From the NCBI GenBank assembly GCA_030041545.1, contig JASHNQ010000022.1, forward strand, positions 1 to 33,583: 33,583 nt of DNA, read 5' to 3'. Within the stretch, counting starts at the first letter, position 1; the number at the start of each line of letters is the position of its first letter. This document shows positions 17,581-25,234 of the stretch, in pieces. The position numbers and the translations under genes are program-made. The notes below the pieces were generated by a model that saw nothing but the letters and a program-made list of their open reading frames with translations, was not told the origin of the DNA and did no database searches. The DNA is from a candidate division FCPU426 bacterium. GTDB taxonomy: Bacteria > Oederibacteriota > Muellerivitia > Muellerivitales > Muellerivitaceae.

Positions 17581-17783
17581 GGTATTAGGTTTTAGGTGTC
17601 CGGAAGTTAGTTTAACATCCAACACCTTTGAATTGGCCTCATTTTCAACCGAAAAGAGGGAATAAATCAATGATGAGGAACATATCAAGATCGAATCAAA
17701 CCACTGGGATGATCCAATTCCGATTGAAGATGATGGGGCCTAGGTGTTCCCGATGCCTGAAACCTTGAGCCTGACGCCTGCCG
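17581..17783. repeat. Heptad arrays at both ends of the mcsB-clpC gap, facing inward
   Basis: The left array (17583-17624) is six in-register heptads on the plus strand, starting TATTAGG, TTTTAGG. The right array (17742-17783) is six in-register heptads on the minus strand, including CGTCAGG and TTTCAGG, and ends exactly at the mcsB stop codon. About 117 bp of less GC-rich sequence lies between them, with no gene or convincing promoter seen. Confidence 0.7.
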
Positions 17784-18842
17784 TTAGGCCGCCTCGGCGG
17801 GCTTCAGGTACAACCCCAAAATACGGGCCCTTTCCATGGCTTCCTGTTCGGCATTCAGCTCGCGGGCGGCGATTTTCGCCAGGTGGGCCGGCTGTATTAA
17901 GATCAGAAGACTATTGAGTTTTGGCAAGTCGATCCCGCTCAAAATCTTCCGCTCCACCCCCACCCGCAAGGCCGAAAGGCCGTCCAAGGCCTCCTGAAGG
18001 GTGATGATCTTGGCGTTGCGCAGGGTTCCAAGGGCCCGGCAGATCCGGTCCTGCAGCTTCACGCCTTCCTGCTGGAAAATCGCATTTTGCGTCTGGAGTT
18101 CCACTTCCACCAGTTGCCTCGCCGTGCGGTCCACGTGGTCCACGATATCCACGCCCCTTTTCCCCATGGAGGATTGGTTGGAAATTTGGAAAAAGGCGCT
18201 GGCCACCTGGGTGGTTTCCCCCTGCAGTCCCCGCACGGTCAAGCCTACTTGAGTCACCCCTTGGAACACCTGGGCCGCCCGGTTGGTGTAAACCAGGGCC
18301 GGAAGGTGCAGCATGACGCTAGCCCTAAGCGCCACACCCAGGTTGGTGGGACAGGCGGTCAAGTAACCCAGCCGGGGGTCCTTCGCGTAGTGTAGCTTTT
18401 CACCCAGGGCGTGGTCCAAACGGGTTAAATAACGGAAGGCTTCCCGCAAATTGAGTCCGGAGCGGAAAATCTGGAGCCGCAAGTGGTCTTCCTCGTTGAT
18501 TAATAGGCTAAGGCCGTCTTTAGGGTCGTAGGCCACGGCCCGCTCCCCCAAACTGGCCGCGTGCTCAGCCGAGATCACCTGATGTTCGGTCAGCAACTGG
18601 CGGTCAAGGGATGAGATTTCGTTGAGCCGGACGAACTTCAAGTTTCCCGCGTCGGATAGGCCCGCAATAGCGGCCTTAACTTCCTCCACCGCTTTGCGCT
18701 GTTCCACCGCATTGGCGTGGTGCGGGAATTTTTCGCCCTCCAGGTTGCGGGCTAACCGCAGGCGGCTGGACACCACCACTTCGCAGGATGGCCCGGATTT
18801 TAAGAACCAGTCGTCGGTGGAGGTTAAAAGTTCCTCAAACAA
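17784..18842 (-). CDS. mcsB: Protein arginine kinase McsB
   Basis: McsB phosphorylates arginines on damaged proteins and so targets them to ClpC-ClpP. It is a guanido-kinase homologue. Visible are VVVSSRLRLARNLEG near the N-terminus, the INEEDHLRLQ segment, GYLTACPTNLGVALRASVML and the FFQISNQSSMG nucleotide-binding region. Length (352 residues) is normal. The start is TTG at 18842, preceded by GAGG; a longer TTG frame from 18854 would place that site inside the gene. The C-terminal phospho-arginine-sensing motif RDXXRA known from Bacillaceae appears as EAMERA here, so allosteric control may differ. It lies between mcsA and clpC, which is the canonical order. Confidence 0.95.
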   Translation of the reverse strand: MFEELLTSTDDWFLKSGPSCEVVVSSRLRLARNLEGEKFPHHANAVEQRKAVEEVKAAIAGLSDAGNLKFVRLNEISSLDRQLLTEHQVISAEHAASLGERAVAYDPKDGLSLLINEEDHLRLQIFRSGLNLREAFRYLTRLDHALGEKLHYAKDPRLGYLTACPTNLGVALRASVMLHLPALVYTNRAAQVFQGVTQVGLTVRGLQGETTQVASAFFQISNQSSMGKRGVDIVDHVDRTARQLVEVELQTQNAIFQQEGVKLQDRICRALGTLRNAKIITLQEALDGLSALRVGVERKILSGIDLPKLNSLLILIQPAHLAKIAARELNAEQEAMERARILGLYLKPAEAA

Positions 18843-18867
18843 TTTACACCTCAAAATTAATAGTTAA

Positions 18868-19084
18868 CCGTCATTGCGAGGAGTGGCCCGCGAATAGCGG
18901 GCCGATCACGACGAAGCAACCTCAGTTTAAATATGCCGCTGTGTAAATCAGTCGGCAAAGGCTTTAACCACTCATAAACGGGTTTGACTCCCTTCGGTCG
19001 CTCACCGCAAGCTGGGTGGCCGGAGCCCCGATCGAGAAAAGCGAGTCGAAGGGTTCGCCTCAAAATTCGAGGCCCGCAATGACG
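18868..19084. repeat. MITE-like element with GTCATTGCG termini between mcsA and mcsB
   Basis: The element begins CGTCATTGCGAG and ends with the inverted CGCAATGACG, giving a 216-bp unit with short terminal inverted repeats. Inside are a perfect 7-bp hairpin (GGCCCGC with a GAATA loop, about 18885-18903) and an inverted CCCTTCG/CGAAGGG pair (near 18991 and 19048). Elements starting GTCATTGCGAG are widespread between genes in many bacteria. A 68-codon frame across it is judged spurious. It sits 5 bp from the mcsA stop, inside an otherwise co-directional operon. Confidence 0.75.
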
Positions 19085-19088
19085 CTTT

Positions 19089-19652
19089 TTACTTCTCTAA
19101 CTTCTTAACCTCATCCCGCAACCGGGCCGCTTCCTCGTACTTTTCCGCTTTAATGGCCTCTTCTATCTTTTTGCGCAATTCCTTTGCGCTTGGGTTCTCC
19201 GGGCTTTTCGCCATTACCCTTTCACTTTCACTCTTGCCTCCTTCCTCCCCAACCTCCTCCACATGCCGCACATTTCCATGGATGCTTGCGATGAGAGGAT
19301 CCAACATGCCCTTAAAGGCCTCATAGCATTTAGTGCAACCCAAGCGCCCGTTTTGGCGGAAGGTGGAAAGCTGGTAGCCGCAATAGGGGCATTGGGCCTG
19401 GGGATCGACAGCCACGGACCCGGCCCGGCCGGAGTTCACCTCCGTAATGGCTCCCTCGTTCCAATTCATGAAACTATTGAGGAAATCCGAAAGGGCCGCA
19501 AAGGGATTAAAGGCCAATGGGTTCAAGCCGCCGTAAGCCTGGCTTTGTTCTTGGGCGCAGACTTCGCACAGGTGGGCCTGGGTGGTTTCATTACCCACCG
19601 TTTTGGAAAAAAACACGGTTGCTTGTCGTTTTCCGCATCTTTGGCAAAGCAT
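19089..19652 (-). CDS. mcsA: McsA, zinc-finger/UVR-domain activator of McsB
   Basis: McsA binds and activates the arginine kinase McsB. The 187-residue protein has four CxxC pairs, presumably zinc ligands: Cys3/Cys6 (CQRC), Cys29/Cys32 (CEVC), Cys88/Cys91 (CPYC) and Cys106/Cys109 (CTKC). A C-terminal UVR domain (LRKKIEEAIKAEKYEEAARL, about 159-178) follows. The ATG at 19652 has GGAG five bases upstream and starts right at the first zinc finger. A longer frame from 19742 would add 30 residues encoded by a heptad repeat and is rejected. It is separated from mcsB by a repeat element but on the same strand, and it follows lolD. Confidence 0.93.
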   Translation of the reverse strand: MLCQRCGKRQATVFFSKTVGNETTQAHLCEVCAQEQSQAYGGLNPLAFNPFAALSDFLNSFMNWNEGAITEVNSGRAGSVAVDPQAQCPYCGYQLSTFRQNGRLGCTKCYEAFKGMLDPLIASIHGNVRHVEEVGEEGGKSESERVMAKSPENPSAKELRKKIEEAIKAEKYEEAARLRDEVKKLEK

Positions 19653-19672
19653 TTCCACTCCGTGAGTCCACG

Positions 19673-19759
19673 GTTTTAAGTTCCCAATTTTAAGTTGAGG
19701 AAAATTTTCGATGTATCCAAGTCGAAAATTACCACAACTCAAAACTTAGAGCTTAAAAC
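19673..19759. repeat. Heptad quasi-palindrome filling the lolD-mcsA gap
   Basis: Left arm: four in-register heptads on the plus strand (GTTTTAA, then GTTCCCA and others; 19673-19700). Right arm: four on the minus strand (GTTTTAA, GCTCTAA and others; 19732-19759). The apex adds a perfect ATTTTCGA/TCGAAAAT pair around a 10-base centre. The right arm stops one base before the lolD stop codon. Confidence 0.85.
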
Positions 19760-19760
19760 T

Positions 19761-20441
19761 TTAGCTGCGTTTCTTAATAACCTGCCCCGCATTAAGAGTA
19801 AGGATATGGTCCGCCCGTTTGCCTAGGGGCTCATAGTGGGTCACCACGATCAAGGTCCGGCCTTCCTTCTGGCACAATTCCCATAAAACATCGTGGATGC
19901 CCTCGGCGGTTTTAGCGTCCAGGTTACCCGTCGGCTCGTCGGCCAGGATGATCTCCGGTTCGTTCATGAGCGCCCGGGCCACCGCCACCCTTTGTTGTTC
20001 CCCTCCCGATAATTCGCCGGGTTTATGGATCATCCGGTCCTTGAGGCCCACGTGGTAAAGAAGGGCCGCGGCGCGTGCTTCGCAAACGCCGTATTCCCTT
20101 CGGGCCACTTGGCCCGGCAGAGTCACATTCTCCAACGCGGTTAATTCCGGCATCAAGTAGTGGAATTGGAAAACAAACCCAAATAGCTTGTTTCGCCATT
20201 GGGCCAATTGTTCGCCCGGCATGTCATAAAGCGACTTCCCCTTGCAATAAACCTTTCCTTCCGAGGGGCTACTCAAGCCACCTAAAAGGGTCAAAAGGGT
20301 GCTTTTCCCCGAGCCGGAGGGCCCTAGGATGACCGTAATATCACCCGCGTCCAGGGTAAAGCTGACGTCCCTCAAGGCGCGGACGTCTTCCCCGTCCATG
20401 TGATAGGTTTTGGTGACGTTATCGACTTTAAGAATTTCCAT
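19761..20441 (-). CDS. lolD: Lipoprotein-releasing system ATP-binding protein LolD
   Basis: LolD is the ABC ATPase of the LolCDE complex, which extracts lipoproteins from the inner membrane for delivery to the outer membrane. The 226-residue protein has Walker [10 protein letters not shown] (residues 40-48), a Q-loop in FVFQFHYL, signature [15 protein letters not shown] (from 144), Walker [13 protein letters not shown] (164-175) and the switch His202 in VVTHYEP. The ATG at 20441 has GGGAG five bases upstream; a frame from 20486 adds repeat-encoded residues and is rejected. The family also includes MacB/FtsE-type ATPases, but the adjacent lolC/E gene fixes the assignment. Confidence 0.94.
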   Translation of the reverse strand: MEILKVDNVTKTYHMDGEDVRALRDVSFTLDAGDITVILGPSGSGKSTLLTLLGGLSSPSEGKVYCKGKSLYDMPGEQLAQWRNKLFGFVFQFHYLMPELTALENVTLPGQVARREYGVCEARAAALLYHVGLKDRMIHKPGELSGGEQQRVAVARALMNEPEIILADEPTGNLDAKTAEGIHDVLWELCQKEGRTLIVVTHYEPLGKRADHILTLNAGQVIKKRS

Positions 20442-20453
20442 TAAAACTCCCAA

Positions 20454-20560
20454 ACCAACATCCAACGCAAAGCCACAAAGACTCAAAGACTCAAAGAAAA
20501 TATGGGTTAATTTTGTTACCGGCTCTTAGTAACTTCGTGTCTTCGTGTTGGCCTTTGGTT
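20454..20560. repeat. Octad quasi-palindrome filling the lolC/E-lolD gap
   Basis: Left arm: octads on the plus strand from 20465 to 20496, with ACTCAAAG repeated exactly. Right arm: octads on the minus strand from 20525 to 20548, with ACACGAAG repeated exactly. The outer flanks AAACCAA match on both sides. Aligned end to end the arms agree at about 22 of 31 positions. The element abuts the lolC/E stop codon and the lolD ribosome-binding region, and uses the same words as the element at 3515-3602. Confidence 0.8.
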
Positions 20561-21813
20561 TAGCCAAATCGGATTGCATCAACCGGTTCAAGTTTGGCGG
20601 CCTGTCGCGCGGGATAAAGGGTCGCCAGGAAGCAAAGCGCCACGGACATGATGGGAATAATGAAATAACAAATTCTCGGGTCCACCTTTACCGGCAGCCG
20701 GTCGATGTAATAGACCATTCCCCCGCCCGGCATGGGGATGGGCACTTTCGCGATGATCTCGCAAAGGATGAAGCCGACCAAAAGGCCGATCAAAATTCCG
20801 GCGATTCCAATCACCATTCCCTCGAAAATAAAAATCAAAGTGACGCTCTTATCCGTGCCGCCCATGGCCTTCAAGATGCCGATTTCCTTGGTTTTCTCGA
20901 TGACCATCATGGTCAAGGGATTGATGATATTCAGGGCCGCCACCAAAACGATGAGCGACAGGATGATGCCCATGACCCATTTTTCCGTCTGAAGGGCCAC
21001 GAAAAGATTGCGGTTCATCTGGAGCCAGTCCTGGACGAAATACTTTCCGTTGAACTTTTCCCTTATTTCCTTGGCCACCTCAGGCGCCCGGTCCACATCG
21101 TCCACCTTGACCGCCACCCCGGTGGCGGTGTCACCCAGTTGGTACATCTTCTGCGCCATCGAAAGGGTGACGTAGCTGTAAGCCGAATCGTAATCGTACA
21201 TGCCGGTGGAAAGGAGGCCCACCACCTCGAACTTCATGCTTCGCGGCATCATGCCAAGGGGTGTGGGTTCGAGGATGGGCAGGAAAAGGATCAAATCGTC
21301 CCCGGCGCTCACCTGAAGCCTGCGGGCAAGCTCGGCGCCCAGGAAAATTCTTTCTTCCCGGCCGGTCCCCGCCGTAGTGGGGGGCTTCAAAGCGCTGGAC
21401 TTCACATCCCAGAGGTATTTGTTCAAATCAGCGATGGCTTGTGGCGCGTCCGGATCAATGCCCCAGACCATGACGCCCAAGGACCGCTCCCGCGAACGGG
21501 CCAGCACCTGGCCTTCCACATAAGGGCCCGCCGCCTTTACGTGCGCCATTTTGCGAATGATGTCGGTGACTTGGTTGTAATCGCTGATGGGATGGTTCTC
21601 GTAACCCGAGACGATGATATGGGCGTTCAGTCCCACGATTTTGGACTTCAAATCCTCGTCAAAGCCGTTCATGACGGACAGGACGACATTTAAAGCCGCG
21701 ACACCAATGGCCACCCCGAAAACCGAAAGCCAGGTCAGCACCGAAATGGCGCTGCGCTTGCGCTTGGAGCGCAGGTAGCGGAGGCCCAGAAAGATTTCAA
21801 AGGGATAATTCAT
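20560..21813 (-). CDS. Lipoprotein-releasing ABC transporter permease LolC/LolE
   Basis: This is the membrane subunit of the lipoprotein exporter. The 417-residue protein has the LolC/E layout: a cytoplasmic start IFLGLRYLRSKRKR, TM1 at about 23-46 leading into SVMNGFDEDL, a large periplasmic domain (about 50-275), then three C-terminal membrane segments (about 280-303, 325-352, 381-400) with the FtsX-type EIGILKAMGGTD motif between TM2 and TM3. It ends YPARQAAKLEPVDAIRFG. LolC cannot be told from LolE, and a single gene may serve both roles. The ATG at 21813 lies three bases after the lysS stop with no clear ribosome-binding site, suggesting translational coupling. Confidence 0.93.
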   Translation of the reverse strand: MNYPFEIFLGLRYLRSKRKRSAISVLTWLSVFGVAIGVAALNVVLSVMNGFDEDLKSKIVGLNAHIIVSGYENHPISDYNQVTDIIRKMAHVKAAGPYVEGQVLARSRERSLGVMVWGIDPDAPQAIADLNKYLWDVKSSALKPPTTAGTGREERIFLGAELARRLQVSAGDDLILFLPILEPTPLGMMPRSMKFEVVGLLSTGMYDYDSAYSYVTLSMAQKMYQLGDTATGVAVKVDDVDRAPEVAKEIREKFNGKYFVQDWLQMNRNLFVALQTEKWVMGIILSLIVLVAALNIINPLTMMVIEKTKEIGILKAMGGTDKSVTLIFIFEGMVIGIAGILIGLLVGFILCEIIAKVPIPMPGGGMVYYIDRLPVKVDPRICYFIIPIMSVALCFLATLYPARQAAKLEPVDAIRFG

Positions 21814-21816
21814 GGA

Positions 21817-23325
21817 TTATTCGAAAATCATCTTTTCTTCATCGTCCCGGAGCCGCATCAATGGAAAAAGAATCACGTCGCGGATGGAGGGACTATTGGT
21901 AAGGAGCATCAAAAGCCGGTCAATACCGATACCCACCCCTCCCGCCGGCGGCATGCCGTAGGACAGGGCCAGGATGAAATCCTCGTCCAGGTACATGCCT
22001 TCCTCATCCCCCGCCTTGCGCAGTTCCACTTGTTTCTCAAAACGACGGCGCTGGTCAACGGGATCATTTAATTCGGAAAAACCATTGGCGATTTCCCGGC
22101 CCAAAACAAAGAGTTCGAATCTTTCGGTCAAGCCGGGGTTATCCGCCCTGGCCTTGGCCAATGGAGAAACCTCTACCGGGAAGTCCGTAATGAAGGTGGG
22201 TTGAATCAGTTTGGATTCCACCAGTTCCCCGAAAAAGAGGTAGGCCAATTCCGCCTTGGAAAGAGCGTCCACGTGTTTGACTTGGAGAGACGTGGTCTTT
22301 AGTCTTTTTTTCAGGTCGTCCACTGAAATCTCACCATATTCAATGCCGCCGATTTCCTCCAAAGCCTGCAAAAGGGGAAGCCTTTTAAAGGGCGGAGTGA
22401 AATCCAGCTCGGTTTCCCCCGCCATTATCCGAGTGCCTTGGCCTGCGGCCTTGGCAGCCTCGAATAAAAGCTGTTCCGTCAAGGCCATCACCGTTTCATT
22501 ATTGCCGTAGGCTTGGTAGGCCTCCAGCATGGTGAATTCGGGATTGTGCTTGACGCTGATGCCCTCATTCCGGAAATTGCGGTTGATCTCGTAAACCTTC
22601 TCGAATCCGCCCACCAAGAGGCGTTTCAAGTAAAGCTCCGGCGCTACCCGCAGGAAAAGGTCCATGTCCAGGGCGTTGTGATGGGTGATGAAGGGCTTGG
22701 CGGCGGCGCCGCCAGGGATGGGATGCATCATGGGAGTTTCCACTTCCAGGAATTCTCGACCGTCCAGGTATTGGCGGATGGCCGCCACCACCCGTGAACG
22801 GGTTTCAAAGGTCTTGCGGACGTCCTCATTGACGATTAAATCCACGTAGCGGTTACGGTAGCGTGCTTCCAGATCGGTCAAACCGTGCCATTTTTCTGGC
22901 AAAGGGTGGAGGGATTTGCAGAGAACCTCGAAGGAATGAACGTGGATGCTCACTTCCCCGGTCTTGGTCTTAAATGGAAATCCCTTGACGCCGATAATGT
23001 CGCCCAAGTCCAGCAACTTGAAGACCTCATAAGCTTTATCGCCCACCGAATCCTTGCGGACATAAACCTGGATTTTTCCATTGGCGTCCTGGACATGGGC
23101 GAAACAGCTTTTCCCCATGTCGCGGATGGTCATGAGGCGCCCAGCTATGGCGACCTTCTCATCCTCCCGGTGTTCGCCAGCCTGAAGGCCTTGGTGCTTT
23201 TCCAGGACTTCCTTCGAATGGTGGGTGACCTCGAAAGCTGCCGAAGGATAGGGGTTGATACCCTTTTCCTTGAGCGACTTGAGTTTCTCGAGACGAATTT
23301 TTAGAAATTCATTCATTTCAGGCAT
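21817..23325 (-). CDS. lysS: Lysyl-tRNA synthetase, class II
   Basis: LysS charges tRNA-Lys. The product is about 502 residues with an N-terminal OB-fold anticodon-binding domain (VAIAGRLMTIRDMGKSCFAH, HVHSFEVLCKSL) and a class II catalytic core. The core shows motif 1 around VETPMMHPIPGGAAAKPF, motif 2 EINRNFRNEGISVKHNPEF and motif 3 GGVGIGIDRLLMLL. The start is uncertain: ATG 23325 (MPEMNEF, weak GGGA before it), ATG 23316 (MNEFLKI) and TTG 23334 are all in frame. In E. coli lysS directly follows prfB; here two foreign-looking genes lie between them, ending 16 bases upstream. Confidence 0.96.
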   Translation of the reverse strand: MPEMNEFLKIRLEKLKSLKEKGINPYPSAAFEVTHHSKEVLEKHQGLQAGEHREDEKVAIAGRLMTIRDMGKSCFAHVQDANGKIQVYVRKDSVGDKAYEVFKLLDLGDIIGVKGFPFKTKTGEVSIHVHSFEVLCKSLHPLPEKWHGLTDLEARYRNRYVDLIVNEDVRKTFETRSRVVAAIRQYLDGREFLEVETPMMHPIPGGAAAKPFITHHNALDMDLFLRVAPELYLKRLLVGGFEKVYEINRNFRNEGISVKHNPEFTMLEAYQAYGNNETVMALTEQLLFEAAKAAGQGTRIMAGETELDFTPPFKRLPLLQALEEIGGIEYGEISVDDLKKRLKTTSLQVKHVDALSKAELAYLFFGELVESKLIQPTFITDFPVEVSPLAKARADNPGLTERFELFVLGREIANGFSELNDPVDQRRRFEKQVELRKAGDEEGMYLDEDFILALSYGMPPAGGVGIGIDRLLMLLTNSPSIRDVILFPLMRLRDDEEKMIFE

Positions 23326-23341
23326 AATTCCCAATCAGTTT

Positions 23342-23947
23342 TTAGTGAAGCGAATTAATTTTTTCTAATTCTCTTTTTAATTTTTCTAAGGATGGAGATA
23401 GCCTTAGTGCTTCGTTTATATCAAATTGATCAGTAAAAGCTGGTTGGTCCACTCGGGGCGAATATCTAAAACCGCTAATCATAATATCCGTCAAATATTG
23501 CTTTGCTCCCCGAATGGACTCTGGGTACATCGGAGGCTCAGCATCGTTCTTAATCCCTCTAAATCCACGTAGTGAAATAAGCGAGGCCAAGAACCACGCC
23601 TCATATTCTTTGTTCGCGATAGTCGCAAAAATCGGTACATCAATTTGAAATCCTTGCGCTCTTGCAAGTAGGCTAGGGCCCAAATCTTTGGGACAATCAT
23701 CATCGGCATCCACAAGAATCAAGATGCATCCGGGCGATTTTATTTTGTGGAAGGCAAATCTAAGCGCTCGTTCTAATTCCGAGTCTTTCGAAATCATGTT
23801 TCGAGGTATACGAATCGGTTTTGCTATCTCCGGAACATTAAATCCAAGTTGAATCATCATTCGTCGAATAAGGATAGGCACGGCTTCTACCTCGCCGTGG
23901 CCTTCGACGATAGGAACTATGTGCACGTTATCCGCCGTTCTAATCAC
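23342..23947 (-). CDS. DUF4276-family protein, predicted TOPRIM-like nuclease partner of the adjacent AAA ATPase
   Basis: The 201-residue protein matches the DUF4276 pattern: VPIVEGHGEVEAVPILIRRM at residues 11-30 with acidic Glu15 and Glu19, then CILILVDADDDCPKD at 74-88 with Asp80 and Asp82-84, and NKEYEAWFL at 112-120. A glutamate in the first strand and a DxD cluster after a later strand are what TOPRIM domains use to bind metal, and I recall DUF4276 being grouped with TOPRIM-like folds. Nuclease activity is an inference. The start is GTG 23947, overlapping the ATPase stop by eight bases, so the two are translationally coupled. Base composition is visibly more AT-rich than the flanking genes. 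No experimental function is known to me. Confidence 0.78.
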   Translation of the reverse strand: MIRTADNVHIVPIVEGHGEVEAVPILIRRMMIQLGFNVPEIAKPIRIPRNMISKDSELERALRFAFHKIKSPGCILILVDADDDCPKDLGPSLLARAQGFQIDVPIFATIANKEYEAWFLASLISLRGFRGIKNDAEPPMYPESIRGAKQYLTDIMISGFRYSPRVDQPAFTDQFDINEALRLSPSLEKLKRELEKINSLH

Positions 23948-25163
23948 TTTCCAACAAATCCAACTGCTTTACTGATTCAATGTACTTTTCTGTATTTGGT
24001 TCAAGTTGCCCCAAACGCAAAAGTTCTCCAACTGTATACAAGTTCTCTTGAACAGCTTTTACCGAAGCTTCGTCCACAGGTGCTATAACAGTCTCTCCAC
24101 CGCGATTAATAACTGCCAGAAGTGAATCTGCTGTAACTCCATCGTGGTCCAATAAATCAGGACTATGTGTTGTAACAACAAGTTGGGCATGGTATTGCCC
24201 TTCCAAAAGAGCATCCATTAGTTTTTGAGTTGCTCCTGGATGTATTGCTGCTTCGGGCTCTTCTATTCCAACAAGCGGAACCGACCCTTTGCCGTTGTTG
24301 GTTCCTGCTTGAAAGACTGCTACGAGAGCGCCAAGAGCCCTAAGAGTTCCATCCGACATATTTCCAGCGAGAAACCTCCAAGGGTTTTCTTCACCGGCAA
24401 CCTTTTGTCGAAACTCTAAAGTTTCTTTGGGCCCTAACGATTTGTGACCAATTTCCTCAATGCCTGGAATCACCGATTTCAAGTATTCAACAATCCTATC
24501 GAGACTATTTATATTTTGAACTTTAAGCCTCCTCACGACGGCAGCTATATTCTCTCCAGAACGCTTTAAAAGATCGCCGGGATCAGTGTCCTGTAAATCT
24601 TTCATTCGATCTGGATTCAAATTATAAAATCCCATTCGCGACAATTTTTCATAAACAAGGGAAAATTCCGGAAGGGCCGAAGCCAAGGACAAATAAAGTC
24701 TGTCTCGTTCAATCTTCAAAGGTAAATTTTTAAAAGAGCTATTTGCCAAAGAACCATCTTTGATTTCGTAAAAGGAGGGGGTGTTTCCAATAATATTTGT
24801 TGGTACTTTGCAAATTTCGTTTTGAATAGTAAATCCGCCATTTGGCAAAGCTCCAATTTTGAATCCATAAAAAGCTTTCCATCCATTTGGCAATTGAATA
24901 TTTAAGGCAATTCCAAAATTATTTGGATGGCCACTAGATTTACGTCGAACTTCGCTAATCCCTCCACGCTCTCTAAAAGCATGTTCAGGTGTAGTGCGAA
25001 GAGAGTCTGCTACAAATCTTAACGCATCTAAAAAATTACTTTTTCCGCTTCCATTGGGACCGACCAAAAGAGTAAAAGGCTTTATTTCGATTTGACAACG
25101 ACCGATACTTTTATAATTTTGAATTTTAACTTTAGTAATAAAGTTTTTCGGTTCTTCGCTCAT
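23940..25163 (-). CDS. AAA (SMC/OLD-like) ATPase, partner of DUF4276
   Basis: This is a 407-residue ATPase of the AAA_21/COG4637-like group, related to the ATPase half of OLD nucleases and to RecF/SMC heads. Motifs in order: an N-terminal FITKVKIQNYKSIGR strand, Walker A GPNGSGKSN (residues 35-43), ABC-like signature NMSDGTLRALG (268-278), Walker B VPLVGIEEPEAAIHPG (295-310) with tandem glutamates, and the H-loop TTHSPDLL with His333. No TOPRIM domain follows; that part seems to be supplied by the overlapping downstream gene. The ATG at 25163 has GAGG five bases upstream. The gene is AT-richer than its neighbours and sits 71 bases after prfB, consistent with acquisition. Confidence 0.85.
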   Translation of the reverse strand: MSEEPKNFITKVKIQNYKSIGRCQIEIKPFTLLVGPNGSGKSNFLDALRFVADSLRTTPEHAFRERGGISEVRRKSSGHPNNFGIALNIQLPNGWKAFYGFKIGALPNGGFTIQNEICKVPTNIIGNTPSFYEIKDGSLANSSFKNLPLKIERDRLYLSLASALPEFSLVYEKLSRMGFYNLNPDRMKDLQDTDPGDLLKRSGENIAAVVRRLKVQNINSLDRIVEYLKSVIPGIEEIGHKSLGPKETLEFRQKVAGEENPWRFLAGNMSDGTLRALGALVAVFQAGTNNGKGSVPLVGIEEPEAAIHPGATQKLMDALLEGQYHAQLVVTTHSPDLLDHDGVTADSLLAVINRGGETVIAPVDEASVKAVQENLYTVGELLRLGQLEPNTEKYIESVKQLDLLESD

Positions 25164-25178
25164 GGCGCCCTCATCAAC

Positions 25179-25212
25179 TAAACTAAATAATTTTGAAATT
25201 CATTTTAGTTTA
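25179..25212. repeat. AT-rich hairpin between prfB and the AAA ATPase
   Basis: A perfect 9-bp inverted repeat, TAAACTAAA (25179-25187) and its complement (25204-25212), encloses a 16-base AT-rich loop. It lies between the prfB stop and the ATPase start. No G+C in the stem and no T-run after it on the minus strand make a terminator unlikely. It could mark a cassette junction or bind a regulator. Confidence 0.45.
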
Positions 25213-25234
25213 AATGAAAAATTAAAAAAGCCAC

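Noticed and set aside
17559-17783. CIRCE or CtsR heat-shock operator upstream of clpC
   Set aside because: No TTAGCACTC/GAGTGCTAA pair and no tandem GGTCAAA motif were seen. A TTGATA/TTATTC promoter candidate has too poor a -10.
18857-19063. 68-codon minus-strand frame between mcsA and mcsB
   Set aside because: It is the translation of the GTCATTGCG element (ending LLAMT-like), a recurrent spurious peptide in such repeats.
25179-25212. Intrinsic terminator after prfB
   Set aside because: The stem is purely A/T apart from one G-C pair and no T-run follows at the expected place.
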